A stretch of 54,136 nucleotides of DNA, taken from assembly GCA_044869895.1 (NCBI GenBank), contig JBIOXZ010000086.1, positions 1 to 54,136 on the forward strand, given 5' to 3'. The stretch is from AC-69 sp044869895. GTDB taxonomy: Bacteria > Actinomycetota > UBA4738 > HRBIN12. Shown piece after piece: positions 25,495 to 33,777 of this stretch. Under the pieces are notes generated by a model. The model was not told the DNA's origin and made no database searches. It saw only the letters and a list, made by a program, of their open reading frames with translations. A program made the position numbers and the translations under genes. Position 1 is the stretch's first letter. Each line of letters begins with the position of its first letter.

Positions 25495-27165
25495 ATGAAG
25501 AGCGGGCTCGAGATCGCGCAAGGGGCCCTCCTGCGGCCCATCACCGAGATCGCCGCGGCGGCTGGTATCGAGGAGGGCGAGCTCGAGCCCTTCGGCCGTC
25601 ATCGGGCGAAGGTTTCCCTCTCGGCGATGGAGCGGCTGTCCGGCCGGCCCGACGGGAAATTCGTGGTGACCACGGCCATCACCCCGACGAAGGCCGGCGA
25701 GGGAAAGACCACCACCTCGATCTCGCTCACCCAAGGCCTGGGGAAGATCGGTCAGAAGGTCGTCCTCTGCCTACGGGAGCCTTCGATGGGCCCCGTGTTC
25801 GGCATCAAGGGTGGCGGCACGGGCGGGGGCTACGCCCAGGTGGTGCCGATGGAGGACATCAACCTCCACTTCAACGGCGACTTCCACGCCGTCACCGCGG
25901 CGCACAACCTGCTGTGCGCCGCCCTCGATGCGTCGATCTACTTCGGGAACCCGCTGGGGATCGACCCGGGCACCATCACCTGGCCGAGGACCCTCGACGT
26001 GAACGATCGCGAGCTCCGTTACACGGTGGTCGGGCTCGGCGGCAAGGCGCACGGCGTTCCCCGCGAGAACTCCTTCGTCATCACCGCGGCGTCGGAGATC
26101 ATGGCCGTGCTCGCACTGGCGTCCGATCTCCAGGACCTCCGGACCCGCCTCGGTCGGATCGTGGTCGGGGACACCGTCGAGGGTAAGCCGGTCACCGCCG
26201 AGGACCTCAAGGTCGCGGGGGCCATGGCGGTGGTGATGAAGGACGCGATCAAGCCCAACCTGGTACAGACGCTCGAGGGGCAGCCGGTGCTGATCCACGC
26301 CGGGCCGTTCGGGAACGTCGCCCACGCGAACAACTCGATCGTCGAGGATCGGATCGCCCTCAAGCTCGCCGATTACGTCGTCACGGAGGGCGGTTTCGCC
26401 AGCGACCTCGGGTTCCAGAAGTTCGCCGACATCGTGTGCAGGTTCGGCGGCTTCGTCCCCAATGCCGCCGTGCTCGTCGCCACCGTTCGGGCGCTGAAGT
26501 CCCACGGCGGCATGGCCTTCGAGGAGCTCGGCACCGAGGACCCGGATGCCCTTCGCCGAGGTTCGGAGAACCTGGCGGCGCACATCGACATCGTGAAGGC
26601 GTACGGCCTGCCATGCGTCGTGGCCATCAACCGATTCCCCACCGACACCGACGGGGAGGTGGCCTTGGTCGACGAGCTTGCTACCCAGCTGGGCGCGGAG
26701 CGGGTCGTGGTGAACGACGGGTTCACCCGAGGAGGCGAGGGAGCCCTCGACCTGGCCCGGGCCGTCGTGGAGGCGTGCGAGCGGCCGAGCGGCTTCTCTC
26801 AACTCACACCGCCGGGCGCGCCGATCAAGGAACAGGTCGAGGCCATCGCCACGCGACTGTACGGGGCCGACGGAGTGGCCTATCTGCCGCAGGCCGAGAG
26901 GGACATCGCCCGTATGGAGTCGCTGGGATTCGGGCAGTATCCCGTCTGCATGGCCAAGACCCAGCTCTCCCTGACGCACGACCCCACCGCCCTGAACCGG
27001 CCGAAGGGGTGGCGACTGCCGGTCAGAGGTGTGGTCCCCTCGGCCGGCGCCGGCTTCGTGGTGGTGCTGTGCGGCGACATGCAACGGATGCCCGGGTTGG
27101 GGCGGACCCCGGCCTTCACGAACATCGACATCGACCGGGACGGACGCACCGTCGGGCTCTATTAG
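25495..27165 (+). CDS. fhs: Formate-tetrahydrofolate ligase
   Basis: Fhs uses ATP to join formate and tetrahydrofolate into 10-formyl-THF. The 556-residue product matches the family length. It has the P-loop-like TPTKAGEGKTTTSISLTQGL, REPSMGPVFGIKGGGTGGGYAQV, the DINLHFNGDFHAVTAAHNLL segment, FGNVAHANNS, TEGGFASDLG and AINRFPTDTD. The ATG at 25495 is preceded by GGAGG; an in-frame ATG at 25477 would add six residues. It diverges from fdhD with about 95 bases between, so formate made or consumed by the dehydrogenase can enter the folate pool. Its stop overlaps the convergent zinc-ribbon gene by four bases. Confidence 0.94.
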   Translation: MKSGLEIAQGALLRPITEIAAAAGIEEGELEPFGRHRAKVSLSAMERLSGRPDGKFVVTTAITPTKAGEGKTTTSISLTQGLGKIGQKVVLCLREPSMGPVFGIKGGGTGGGYAQVVPMEDINLHFNGDFHAVTAAHNLLCAALDASIYFGNPLGIDPGTITWPRTLDVNDRELRYTVVGLGGKAHGVPRENSFVITAASEIMAVLALASDLQDLRTRLGRIVVGDTVEGKPVTAEDLKVAGAMAVVMKDAIKPNLVQTLEGQPVLIHAGPFGNVAHANNSIVEDRIALKLADYVVTEGGFASDLGFQKFADIVCRFGGFVPNAAVLVATVRALKSHGGMAFEELGTEDPDALRRGSENLAAHIDIVKAYGLPCVVAINRFPTDTDGEVALVDELATQLGAERVVVNDGFTRGGEGALDLARAVVEACERPSGFSQLTPPGAPIKEQVEAIATRLYGADGVAYLPQAERDIARMESLGFGQYPVCMAKTQLSLTHDPTALNRPKGWRLPVRGVVPSAGAGFVVVLCGDMQRMPGLGRTPAFTNIDIDRDGRTVGLY

Positions 27166-27353
27166 CCGGCGAGCAGCGACCCTCCCTCCACTCGGATCCA
27201 CGCGGCCCGGCTGACCACCTCGTTCCGGTCGAAATCGAAGATCCCTCCGCCCGCGGGGGCCGCCTCCCAGAGCGCCCCGCACTCGGGACAGGACCACAAG
27301 CTCTGCGCTTGAGGCTCCGTGTGCATGGGTGGCGCGCACGTGTGCAACGGCAT
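27162..27353 (-). CDS. Small zinc-ribbon-like protein (63 residues)
   Basis: A 63-residue protein with one clear CPECGALW knuckle near residue 22 and further Cys/His at the N-terminus (HTCAPPMH) that might complete a metal site. I do not recognise a named family. It is likely real: GGGAGGT lies 6 bases before the ATG and a near-perfect 18-base palindrome sits just upstream. It converges on fhs with a four-base stop overlap. It may share control with the formate/folate genes, but no function can be given. Confidence 0.65.
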   Translation of the reverse strand: MPLHTCAPPMHTEPQAQSLWSCPECGALWEAAPAGGGIFDFDRNEVVSRAAWIRVEGGSLLAG

Positions 27354-27373
27354 GATTCGACCTCCCGGCTCGA

Positions 27374-27391
27374 AATCACATACCTGTGATT
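27374..27391. promoter_or_regulatory. 18-base inverted repeat, candidate operator
   Basis: AATCACA-TACC-TGTGATT is a perfect 7-base inverted repeat with a 4-base spacer. It lies 21 bases upstream of the zinc-ribbon start codon, adjoining its ribosome site, in the 89-base gap before the GcvT-like gene. Size and symmetry suit a dimeric repressor. Confidence 0.4.
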
Positions 27392-27442
27392 CCCGACAGC
27401 CTATCGCACCGGAGGGGCGATGTGGGCGAACGAACCGGAGGA

Positions 27443-28555
27443 TCAGCTGCGAGGCCGGGTCTTCTGCGGGTCGTAGAGGGGAAGGACGTCGACGGTTGCC
27501 GGGACCGTCGACTCCCCCACTGCCACCTCCACGGCGTTCCCTAGGTTCGCCTGGTCGGATCGGAGGACGGCGATCCCGATCTTGCCGTACCTCGGGCTGT
27601 CCGTGGGGCTGGTGAGCACGCCCACCTGCTCGCCCTCTTTCGTCACCGCGGCGCCGTACTCGGGGAGCGCTTCGGCCTCGTACCGGAGGGTCACCAACCG
27701 GTTCGGTGGGGCCTTCGCCAGGTCCTCGAGCGCGTCCCGGCCCAGCGGCTCCCCCGGCGCGTGGAGTTTGACGAACGGGTCGAAGTTGAAGTCGAAAGGA
27801 GATCGCTCGTGCGCCTCGTAGTCGTAGTCCGTGACGATCAGGCCGGCTTCGATGCGAAGGATCTCGATGGCGTCAGCCCCGAACGGCGTGATCCCCGCCT
27901 TGTTCACAACGACGTCCCACAGGTCCTGGGCGTTCGCCGGGTCCCTGAGGAACAGCTCGTACCCGAGCTCGCCCCCGAAGCCCGTACGGGACAGGTAAAC
28001 CGGAACCCCACCCACTTGGACCGGCTGTGGGATGAACCGGAAGTACCCGAGGCCGCTGATGTCTGTCTCGGTCAACTCCTGCACGACGTCTCGAGACCGA
28101 GGTCCGAGGACGCCGAGATGCGGCATCCGGGGGGCGATCCACTCGAACTCCACCCCCAGTCCCTTCAGCGCCTCCTGGAAGTACTCGTCGTGGTCCTTCC
28201 CGTTGGTCATGACCCAGGCGTGGTCCTCCGCCACCTTGAAGACCGTGCCGTCGTCGACCATCAGGCCGTCTTCGTCGAGGAACGCGCCGTACCGAACCTG
28301 TCCCACATCGAGGCCAAGGATGTCGTTGGAATGGACCCGACGGGCGGCCTTCAGCGCGTCCGGCCCCCGGAAGTCCCACTTGTTCAGCGGCGAGACGTCC
28401 CACACGGCCACATCGTCCCGCACGGCGTCGTATTCCTCCCGTACGTTGCCGAAGTTCTCCGTCCACATCCACCCGCCGTCGGCGACGTGCGTGCCGCCGG
28501 CGGCCACGATCACGTCGTGGAACGCGGTCTTCAGGGCCTCTTCCTCCTCGGCCAT
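27443..28555 (-). CDS. GcvT-family aminomethyltransferase / folate-dependent C1 transferase
   Basis: A 370-residue protein of the GcvT fold, which moves a one-carbon unit onto tetrahydrofolate. It shows DVSPLNKWDFRGPDA, GQVRYGAFLDEDGLMVDD (the Asp pair at the folate site near 97-98), HLGVLGPRSRD, RTGFGGELGYELFL and EILRIEAGLIVTDYDY, plus the C-terminal barrel. The other glycine-cleavage proteins (GcvH, GcvP) are not nearby, so the donor need not be glycine; related enzymes demethylate dimethylglycine, DMSP or aryl methyl ethers. It ends a run with cyclo-ligase and an LLM enzyme. The start has GGAGGCGAGCGC before the ATG. Confidence 0.85.
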   Translation of the reverse strand: MAEEEEALKTAFHDVIVAAGGTHVADGGWMWTENFGNVREEYDAVRDDVAVWDVSPLNKWDFRGPDALKAARRVHSNDILGLDVGQVRYGAFLDEDGLMVDDGTVFKVAEDHAWVMTNGKDHDEYFQEALKGLGVEFEWIAPRMPHLGVLGPRSRDVVQELTETDISGLGYFRFIPQPVQVGGVPVYLSRTGFGGELGYELFLRDPANAQDLWDVVVNKAGITPFGADAIEILRIEAGLIVTDYDYEAHERSPFDFNFDPFVKLHAPGEPLGRDALEDLAKAPPNRLVTLRYEAEALPEYGAAVTKEGEQVGVLTSPTDSPRYGKIGIAVLRSDQANLGNAVEVAVGESTVPATVDVLPLYDPQKTRPRS

Positions 28556-28594
28556 GCGCTCGCCTCCGCTTCCTCGGTGTTCGGGCCTATCGAA

Positions 28595-29179
28595 TCACGA
28601 TCCTGACTCGCCGTTCAACCCGTGCTCGGTCATCACCAGGTCGACCGGACGGTCGCCTCGCCCATGCGGCACTTCATTCACCAGCTGTATGGAGAAACAG
28701 ATGCCGATGGTGAGCGCATCCGGCCGCAGAGCGGCGAGAAACCGATCGTAGAACCCACGGCCGTAGCCGACCCGGTGGCCGGACCCGTCGAAGGCCAGAC
28801 CCGGCACGATGACCACATCGATCTCCTCCGGAGCGACCTTCTCCCCTCCCGCGGGCTCCGTCGCCCCGAACGAGGTGGGTCTCACCCGGTCGCCGGAGCG
28901 ATACGCCACGGCCACGATGTCCCGGCCCTCCACGCGAGGAAGCGCCACACGCCGTCCATCGCGTTCCAGCCGCCCGATGATCGGGGCGGTGTCCACCTCC
29001 GAGCCGAAGGAGGAGAACGCCATGACCGTTGTTGCGTCCGCGACTGCGGGGAGGGCCAATACCTTTCCGGCCACCTCCTCGCTCATCCGCTCACGCTCCC
29101 CGGACGACAGCCCATCCCGGAGGGCCCGGGCTTTCCTCCGCAGCGCCCGCTTCTGCCGCTTCAGATCCGCCGATCTCAC
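28595..29179 (-). CDS. 5-formyltetrahydrofolate cyclo-ligase
   Basis: This enzyme converts 5-formyl-THF to 5,10-methenyl-THF using ATP, returning a storage folate to use. The 194-residue product has KRALRRKARALRDGLSS at the N-terminus, FSSFGSEVDTAPII, PGLAFDGSGHRVGYGRGFYDRFL (the ATP-binding signature near 130-150) and a closing PVDLVMTEHG. The start is a GTG at 29179 overlapping the LLM gene stop as GTGA. It lies 39 bases before the GcvT-like gene, supporting a folate function for both. Confidence 0.92.
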   Translation of the reverse strand: MRSADLKRQKRALRRKARALRDGLSSGERERMSEEVAGKVLALPAVADATTVMAFSSFGSEVDTAPIIGRLERDGRRVALPRVEGRDIVAVAYRSGDRVRPTSFGATEPAGGEKVAPEEIDVVIVPGLAFDGSGHRVGYGRGFYDRFLAALRPDALTIGICFSIQLVNEVPHGRGDRPVDLVMTEHGLNGESGS

Positions 29180-30078
29180 CCTCGGGGCCGGCCGCTCCTG
29201 AGGGCATGCTCGGCGATCAACTCGATCCGGTCTCCGGGACCGGCCGCGACCAGGACGACCCACGAGGCACCCGCGCCTTCCAGGCCGTCGAGCCACCCCG
29301 CCAGGGAGCGGACGCTCCCGGACCACACGTTGGTCTCCAACAGGCCCTTCCTGTCCCGCGCGTCCAGGAGCCGGCTCGCGTCGTCCTCGTCCTCGCCGAC
29401 GAGCACGATGCCCGCCCATGTCGCCGCTACATCCCTGCCCTCGGCGGCCTCCCGCAGCAGGGTCGCTTTGCGGGCGAACTCCGGGATCGACATCCCCCAA
29501 CCATTCCACGCATCGGCCTCTCGCGCGGCGATGCGAACCACCTCGTCGGCGAAGCCACCGACCCAGACCGGAGGACCTCCGGGCGTGACCGGTCGAGGAA
29601 GGAGCGGTCCACTCACGGGGGGGATCCGGCCATCACCGGGCCAGGGACTTCCCGCGAAGAGCGCCTTGACCGCACGGACCGTCTCGACCAGGTGCTCTCG
29701 CCGTTCCCCTTTCTCCAGGTACGTCAGGCCGTATGCCTGGTGCTCCGGCTTGTCGATGGGATCCCCGGTTCCGATGCCGAGCACCATGCGCCCGCCGCTG
29801 ATGTCGTCCACTCCCGCGGCCATCTTGGCCAGGAGTCCGGCGGGGCGGATTGAGGCCCTGGTCACCAGGGTGCCGACAGCGACCCGCTCCGTCGCTGCCG
29901 CCACCGCGGACAGCGAGGCGAATGCCTCGAGCGAGGGCCGGTCGGTCGGCGCCCCCGGGGGAAAGAAGTGGTCGAAGGCGAAGACCCCGTCGTAGCCAAG
30001 CGCTTCCGCCCGCTGGGCGAACGATGCCACCCGTTCGGGATCCCCCGAGAACAAGGGCAGGATCAGGCCGACGTTCAT
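29176..30078 (-). CDS. LLM-class (luciferase-like) F420-dependent oxidoreductase
   Basis: A 300-residue TIM-barrel protein of the luciferase-like family. It opens MNVGLILPLFSGDPERV and shows EALGYDGVFAFDHFFPPG, VGTLVTRASIRPAGLLAKM, GGRMVLGIGTGDP and PPVWVGGFADEVVRIAARE, the usual F420 or FMN binding regions. In actinobacteria most such proteins use F420, but this is not proven by sequence. The ATG at 30078 matches the family start. Its position before the cyclo-ligase (GTGA overlap) recalls mer-type methylene reductases of the same fold, though similarity to Mer specifically is not evident to me. Confidence 0.82.
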   Translation of the reverse strand: MNVGLILPLFSGDPERVASFAQRAEALGYDGVFAFDHFFPPGAPTDRPSLEAFASLSAVAAATERVAVGTLVTRASIRPAGLLAKMAAGVDDISGGRMVLGIGTGDPIDKPEHQAYGLTYLEKGERREHLVETVRAVKALFAGSPWPGDGRIPPVSGPLLPRPVTPGGPPVWVGGFADEVVRIAAREADAWNGWGMSIPEFARKATLLREAAEGRDVAATWAGIVLVGEDEDDASRLLDARDRKGLLETNVWSGSVRSLAGWLDGLEGAGASWVVLVAAGPGDRIELIAEHALRSGRPRG

Positions 30079-30106
30079 CGCGGGATGCCTGCCCTCCCTT
30101 GGCCTC

Positions 30107-31060
30107 TCATCCCCCCAGCTCCTCAAGGGCGAGCACCGCCGCTCCGACGGCACCGGCGTCGTTCCCCAGCCGCGCGCCGACGAGCGGAACCGGGGGCCTG
30201 TGCTCGTACCCCTCGACCGCCTCGACGAACGCGGCCTCCGCCGGGCGGATCACCAGTTCCCCCGCCTCCACCACCCCGCCCCCGATCACGACGATCTGCG
30301 GGTCGAGCACGTTCACCAACCCGGCGATCCCCTCCCCGAGTCGCCTCCCGACCTGGCTCAGGATACGGATGGCCACGTCATCGCCGGCCTTGGCTGCCCT
30401 GGTCACGGTCTCGCCGGTCACGTGCATGGGGTCGTGGTCCGCGAGCTCGGCGATGAGCGACTGGGGACGGTCGGCCGCTGCTTCCCGTCCCAGGCGCCCG
30501 ATCGCCTGTCCCGAGGCCACCTGCTCGAAGCACCCGCGGTTGCCGCAGCCGCAGAGCGGCCCGTCGGGTTCGACGATGATGTGCCCGATCTCCGCGGCGA
30601 ACCCATGGGCTCCACGGAACAGGCGGCGGCCAGCCACGATCCCTCCCCCGATGCCGGTCCCCACCGTCACCAGCAGCATGTGCCGGTACCCACGGCCGGC
30701 GCCGAATCGATACTCGCCCCACGCGGCCACGTTCGCGTCGTTGTCGACCTGGCACGGTAGCCCGAGCGCGTCACTCATACGCTCGCCGATCGGGAGCTCT
30801 CGCCATGCCAGGTTCGGTGCGAACCGCAGGACACCGCGGTTCGCGTCCACCATGCCGGCGGCACCCACGCCGATCGCCACCACCTGGGACTCGAGCAATC
30901 CCTTGGCCGCCTCGATCATCGCCGCGATGGTCGCCTCCGGGTCATCCGCGGGCGTCACCGAGCGCGAGCGAGCCAGGATGGACCCATCCCTGCTCACCCG
31001 AAGGGCCTCGATCTTCGTGCCCCCAACGTCGATGCCGAGCGCCTGGGCCGCCTCCGACAC
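30107..31060 (-). CDS. ROK-family sugar kinase, probable glucokinase
   Basis: A 317-residue ROK kinase. It has the ATP-binding LGIDVGGTKIEALRV at the N-terminus, the VDNDANVAAWGEYRFGAGRG sugar-binding region with catalytic Asp (near 110), VTVGTGIGGGIV, EIGHIIVEPDG, and the zinc-binding CGCGNRGCFEQVASG near 170. It phosphorylates glucose or a related hexose at the expense of ATP. ROK proteins of this layout without a DNA-binding N-terminus are usually glucokinases in actinobacteria. The GTG start at 31060 follows GGGCGGGAC. It lies 12 bases after the eRF1-like gene in the same run. Confidence 0.88.
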   Translation of the reverse strand: MSEAAQALGIDVGGTKIEALRVSRDGSILARSRSVTPADDPEATIAAMIEAAKGLLESQVVAIGVGAAGMVDANRGVLRFAPNLAWRELPIGERMSDALGLPCQVDNDANVAAWGEYRFGAGRGYRHMLLVTVGTGIGGGIVAGRRLFRGAHGFAAEIGHIIVEPDGPLCGCGNRGCFEQVASGQAIGRLGREAAADRPQSLIAELADHDPMHVTGETVTRAAKAGDDVAIRILSQVGRRLGEGIAGLVNVLDPQIVVIGGGVVEAGELVIRPAEAAFVEAVEGYEHRPPVPLVGARLGNDAGAVGAAVLALEELGG

Positions 31061-31072
31061 GTCCCGCCCTCT

Positions 31073-32212
31073 CTAGAAGCGAAGCAGCGCGCCGATGCCG
31101 CCGTATCGGGCCAGCCCATCGGGATGAACGATCGTCTCCACCCGGCTGCCTTGCCGCACCGCCCGGGCCACCGCCTCTTCGACCACATCGGCCACCGGCT
31201 CCATCGTCGAGCCGCACGCCGGGCACCTCGTTCCTCGTTCCGTGAGCCGGCCGCACGTGGGGCAGGAGAATCCCGGGGCGGACAGATCGAGGCCGACGAG
31301 GATCTCCGCCGCGCGCCCTTCCGCTACGGCCGCGAGCGTACCCGGGAGGCCGGTCACGGCCTTGCCCCCGGACTCGGCGGCCGCCCGCAGGGCTTCCACC
31401 TTCGCGGCCTCCTTCGTTCGCTCCTGCTCCTCCTCCACCTCCAGGCATCGGGCGGCCACCTCGTCCAGGGTCGCCGTCATGGTGAGGGTGACGCTGGCCC
31501 GGATCCGCTCCCGAAGGTACGGATGCAAGGTGTGTTCGAGATCCAGATGCGCCTCCGCCGGGCCTGCCAGCGCCAGAGAGTCGAACGGGCTCGTCTTGAG
31601 GAGCCGGAACAGCGCCTCGGCCACTCGCTTCAGGTGTCGTTGGCGGTGGTCGTCCACGTGACGCTGCATCCGCATCTGGGACCAGCCACCCTGGTCGTGC
31701 CGGCCCGGGACGTCGTCGATGAAGTGGGTGACCTCCTCGACCCGTCCGAGCTCTGAGAGGAACAGCCGGGCCTTCTCGTAGTCGACGAGGGCCAGGCACA
31801 TCGGGCGGTGGGTCTCCAGCACCTGCTCCAGCGGGAGGACGTCGGCCGCCGAGGCCACTGTGGCGCGATCGCGAACCGGCCGGGGGAGGCGGACCTCCTG
31901 CCACAATCCGGCGGCATTGGCCGAGAACAACGCCAGACCTCGGGTGTCCCCCCGTTCGAACTCGTCGCGCACGAAGGAGCCGATCGCTTCGAGGTCACCC
32001 ATGACCGAGCGCAACGCCTCCTTCGACAGCCCTTTGCCTTCCGCTTGGGCCCGACCCCGGCGCAGCAGGTCGTCCAAACGAACCTCGTAGTCGGACTTGC
32101 GAGGGTACCGGCGCCCGTCCACCGTGAGATAGACCGACGTGATGGGGATGCCATCGGGGTTCCATTGCACCAGCTTTCGCACCACAGAGTGGTCGACGTT
32201 GGTCATGCTCAT
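31073..32212 (-). CDS. Bacterial eRF1-like (baeRF/Vms1-type) protein with C-terminal zinc ribbon
   Basis: A 379-residue homologue of the archaeo-eukaryotic release-factor superfamily found in bacteria. The N-terminal part has ITSVYLTVDGRRYPRK. The middle domain carries HDQGGWSQMRMQRHVDDHRQ near 172-191, the counterpart of the GGQ/Vms1 loop, with the glutamine kept as GGWSQ. The third domain (LTMTATLDEVAARCLEVEEE) is followed by a zinc ribbon with CPTCGRLTERGTRCPACG near 315-335. Relatives act as tRNA hydrolases on stalled ribosomes; activity here is inferred. The ATG at 32212 overlaps the preceding small gene by 4 bases. Confidence 0.8.
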   Translation of the reverse strand: MSMTNVDHSVVRKLVQWNPDGIPITSVYLTVDGRRYPRKSDYEVRLDDLLRRGRAQAEGKGLSKEALRSVMGDLEAIGSFVRDEFERGDTRGLALFSANAAGLWQEVRLPRPVRDRATVASAADVLPLEQVLETHRPMCLALVDYEKARLFLSELGRVEEVTHFIDDVPGRHDQGGWSQMRMQRHVDDHRQRHLKRVAEALFRLLKTSPFDSLALAGPAEAHLDLEHTLHPYLRERIRASVTLTMTATLDEVAARCLEVEEEQERTKEAAKVEALRAAAESGGKAVTGLPGTLAAVAEGRAAEILVGLDLSAPGFSCPTCGRLTERGTRCPACGSTMEPVADVVEEAVARAVRQGSRVETIVHPDGLARYGGIGALLRF

Positions 32213-32472
32213 GCGATCTCGATCCTCTCGAGCTTCGTCGCCGCGCCGCCGGTGTCGGCGACCCGCGTGTCCAACAGCGTCTTCGCCGCAAGGAGGAACT
32301 CCCGGGTGGCGACCAGGAGGTGATCCACCACCTCCGGGCTGGACCGGTTCACCGTCGCAAGGGCGAATCCGATGGGGCAGAACGTCACGGGACACACGTG
32401 CTCGCCCTGTTGATCCCCATCACTCGTTGAAGCGGCTGCGCTCCCGCGTCTTCCGGACCGTCCATCAGACAT
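32209..32472 (-). CDS. Small CPxxxCP protein coupled to ArsA/Get3-like ATPase (87 residues)
   Basis: An 87-residue protein with a low-complexity N-terminus (Ser/Gly/Asp), then HVCPVTFCPIGFALATVN (residues about 25-42) and a helical part SPEVVDHLLVATREFLLAAKTLL. The two Cys-Pro pairs could bind metal or form a redox pair. Its ATG overlaps the ArsA-like gene by 8 bases and its stop overlaps the eRF1-like gene by 4, so the three are strictly coupled. I recall similar small cysteine-proline proteins in actinobacteria, but no function is known to me. Confidence 0.75.
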   Translation of the reverse strand: MSDGRSGRRGSAAASTSDGDQQGEHVCPVTFCPIGFALATVNRSSPEVVDHLLVATREFLLAAKTLLDTRVADTGGAATKLERIEIA

Positions 32473-33688
32473 TCGCTCTCCCCCTCCGGTCGTTCCGGGC
32501 GTCCCGCGAGGAACCCGGCTCGGGCTCCTTGGAGAACGCGATCTCCAGATGGTCCTCGACGAAGTTCGCCCCTCGGACCTCCAGGCGCTTGAGCGTTTGA
32601 GGCAGGATGAGGTTCCGCTTGTACGAACCGACCCGGACGAACAGCTCGTCCCCCCGGCGGTGGATGTCCATGTCGTCACGAGAGACGAACGGCAGCCGCA
32701 TGGTGAGGGAGTAACCGTTCCCCCTGCGGCGAACCCTGATGGGATGGTCCCGATACAGGATCTCGGTGACGTCGCCGTCCCCGTACACCTCCTGCGCCAT
32801 GGCTTCCAGCAACTCGACGCCGACCATCTCCCGATCGAACAGCCGGGACGTGAGGATGGGCACCGGCTCGAAGGACTCGCGCACCGTCTGCAGGTGCTCA
32901 GCCTGGATGTCCTTCCATGTACCGAAGTACGGGTCGGTGACATCGTCGGGGATGATGCGGTTCACGACCACCGCGTCGACGCGATAACCGAACAGCCCCA
33001 GATACGTGTACGTTCGCCTGGCCTCCGCGATGACCATCTTCTCCGGGTTGACCACCAGCCGGACGGTCGACGTGCGCTCGTCGGTCAGGATCCGTCGCAC
33101 CGCCTCCAGGTTGTGGTGCAGCCGCTCAACGGCACCGAAGAACTGATCCCCGGCGATGGGGAGCGTGGTGATCTTCGTCATGAGTGGGCGGACGGCCTTC
33201 ACCACCCGGCGCTCCACCGGGAAGATCCTCTCGATGTACCAGTTCATCACCTCGGGAAGCGAGAGGAGGCGAAGCGTCTCCGCCGTGGGTGCGCAGTCCA
33301 CCACCAGGAGGTCGTACCTGCCCTCGTCGACGTGGCGCTTGACGTCGATCAGGCTGAAGATCTCGTCCAGTCCGGGGATGACGGAGAGCTCCTCTGCCTG
33401 GATGGTCTCGACCCCGGCCCAGTTCATCAATTGGATGAAGTACTCCTGGATCTCCCGCCAGTTGGTTTCCAGCCGGGCCTGGGCGTCGATCTGCTCGGCC
33501 CACAGGCTCCGAGCGATCGGGGTGGCCTGGTCCACGACGTCGCGGTCGAAGGAATCGGCGAGCGAATGTGCGGGGTCGGTACTCATGATCAACGTCCGGG
33601 CACCGGCTCCAGCCGCCTTCACGGCGGTCGCGGCGGCAACGGTGGTCTTGCCCACGCCGCCCTTTCCCGTGAAGAGCAGGACTCGCAT
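32465..33688 (-). CDS. ArsA/Get3-family ATPase with C-terminal Hsp20-like domain
   Basis: A 407-residue P-loop ATPase. It begins with the deviant Walker A VLLFTGKGGVGKTTVAAATA, then STDPAHSLADSFD (switch I), DLLVVDCAPTAETLRLLSLP (switch II) and LVVNPEKMVIAEARRTYTYLGLFGY. The last ~80 residues (NGYSLTMRLPFVSRDDMDI onward) resemble an alpha-crystallin-type beta sandwich. Family members are eukaryotic Get3 (tail-anchored protein targeting) and arsenite pump ATPases. No arsB or arsR gene is here and the arsenite cysteines are not evident, so a chaperone or targeting role is more likely. TAAGCT lies 8 bases before its ATG. Confidence 0.88.
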   Translation of the reverse strand: MRVLLFTGKGGVGKTTVAAATAVKAAGAGARTLIMSTDPAHSLADSFDRDVVDQATPIARSLWAEQIDAQARLETNWREIQEYFIQLMNWAGVETIQAEELSVIPGLDEIFSLIDVKRHVDEGRYDLLVVDCAPTAETLRLLSLPEVMNWYIERIFPVERRVVKAVRPLMTKITTLPIAGDQFFGAVERLHHNLEAVRRILTDERTSTVRLVVNPEKMVIAEARRTYTYLGLFGYRVDAVVVNRIIPDDVTDPYFGTWKDIQAEHLQTVRESFEPVPILTSRLFDREMVGVELLEAMAQEVYGDGDVTEILYRDHPIRVRRRGNGYSLTMRLPFVSRDDMDIHRRGDELFVRVGSYKRNLILPQTLKRLEVRGANFVEDHLEIAFSKEPEPGSSRDARNDRRGRANV

Positions 33689-33696
33689 CTCCGGTT

Positions 33697-33702
33697 AGCT
33701 TA
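33697..33702 (-). promoter_or_regulatory. -10 hexamer before the ArsA/Get3-like gene
   Basis: TAAGCT on the minus strand ends 8 bases before the ATG at 33688. A weak CGGAG also precedes the ATG, so either a leaderless or a very short-leader message is possible. Confidence 0.4.
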
Positions 33703-33777
33703 GCGAGTCCCGGGAAACCGACCTCAGGCCGCCCCTTGGTCCGCCCGCTTATGGCTAAAGACGCGGCGAACGATCGC

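Noticed and set aside
32465..33688. Arsenic resistance operon ATPase
   Set aside because: No arsB, arsC or arsR gene is adjacent and the protein is a single ATPase unit with an Hsp20-like tail, closer to Get3-type proteins.
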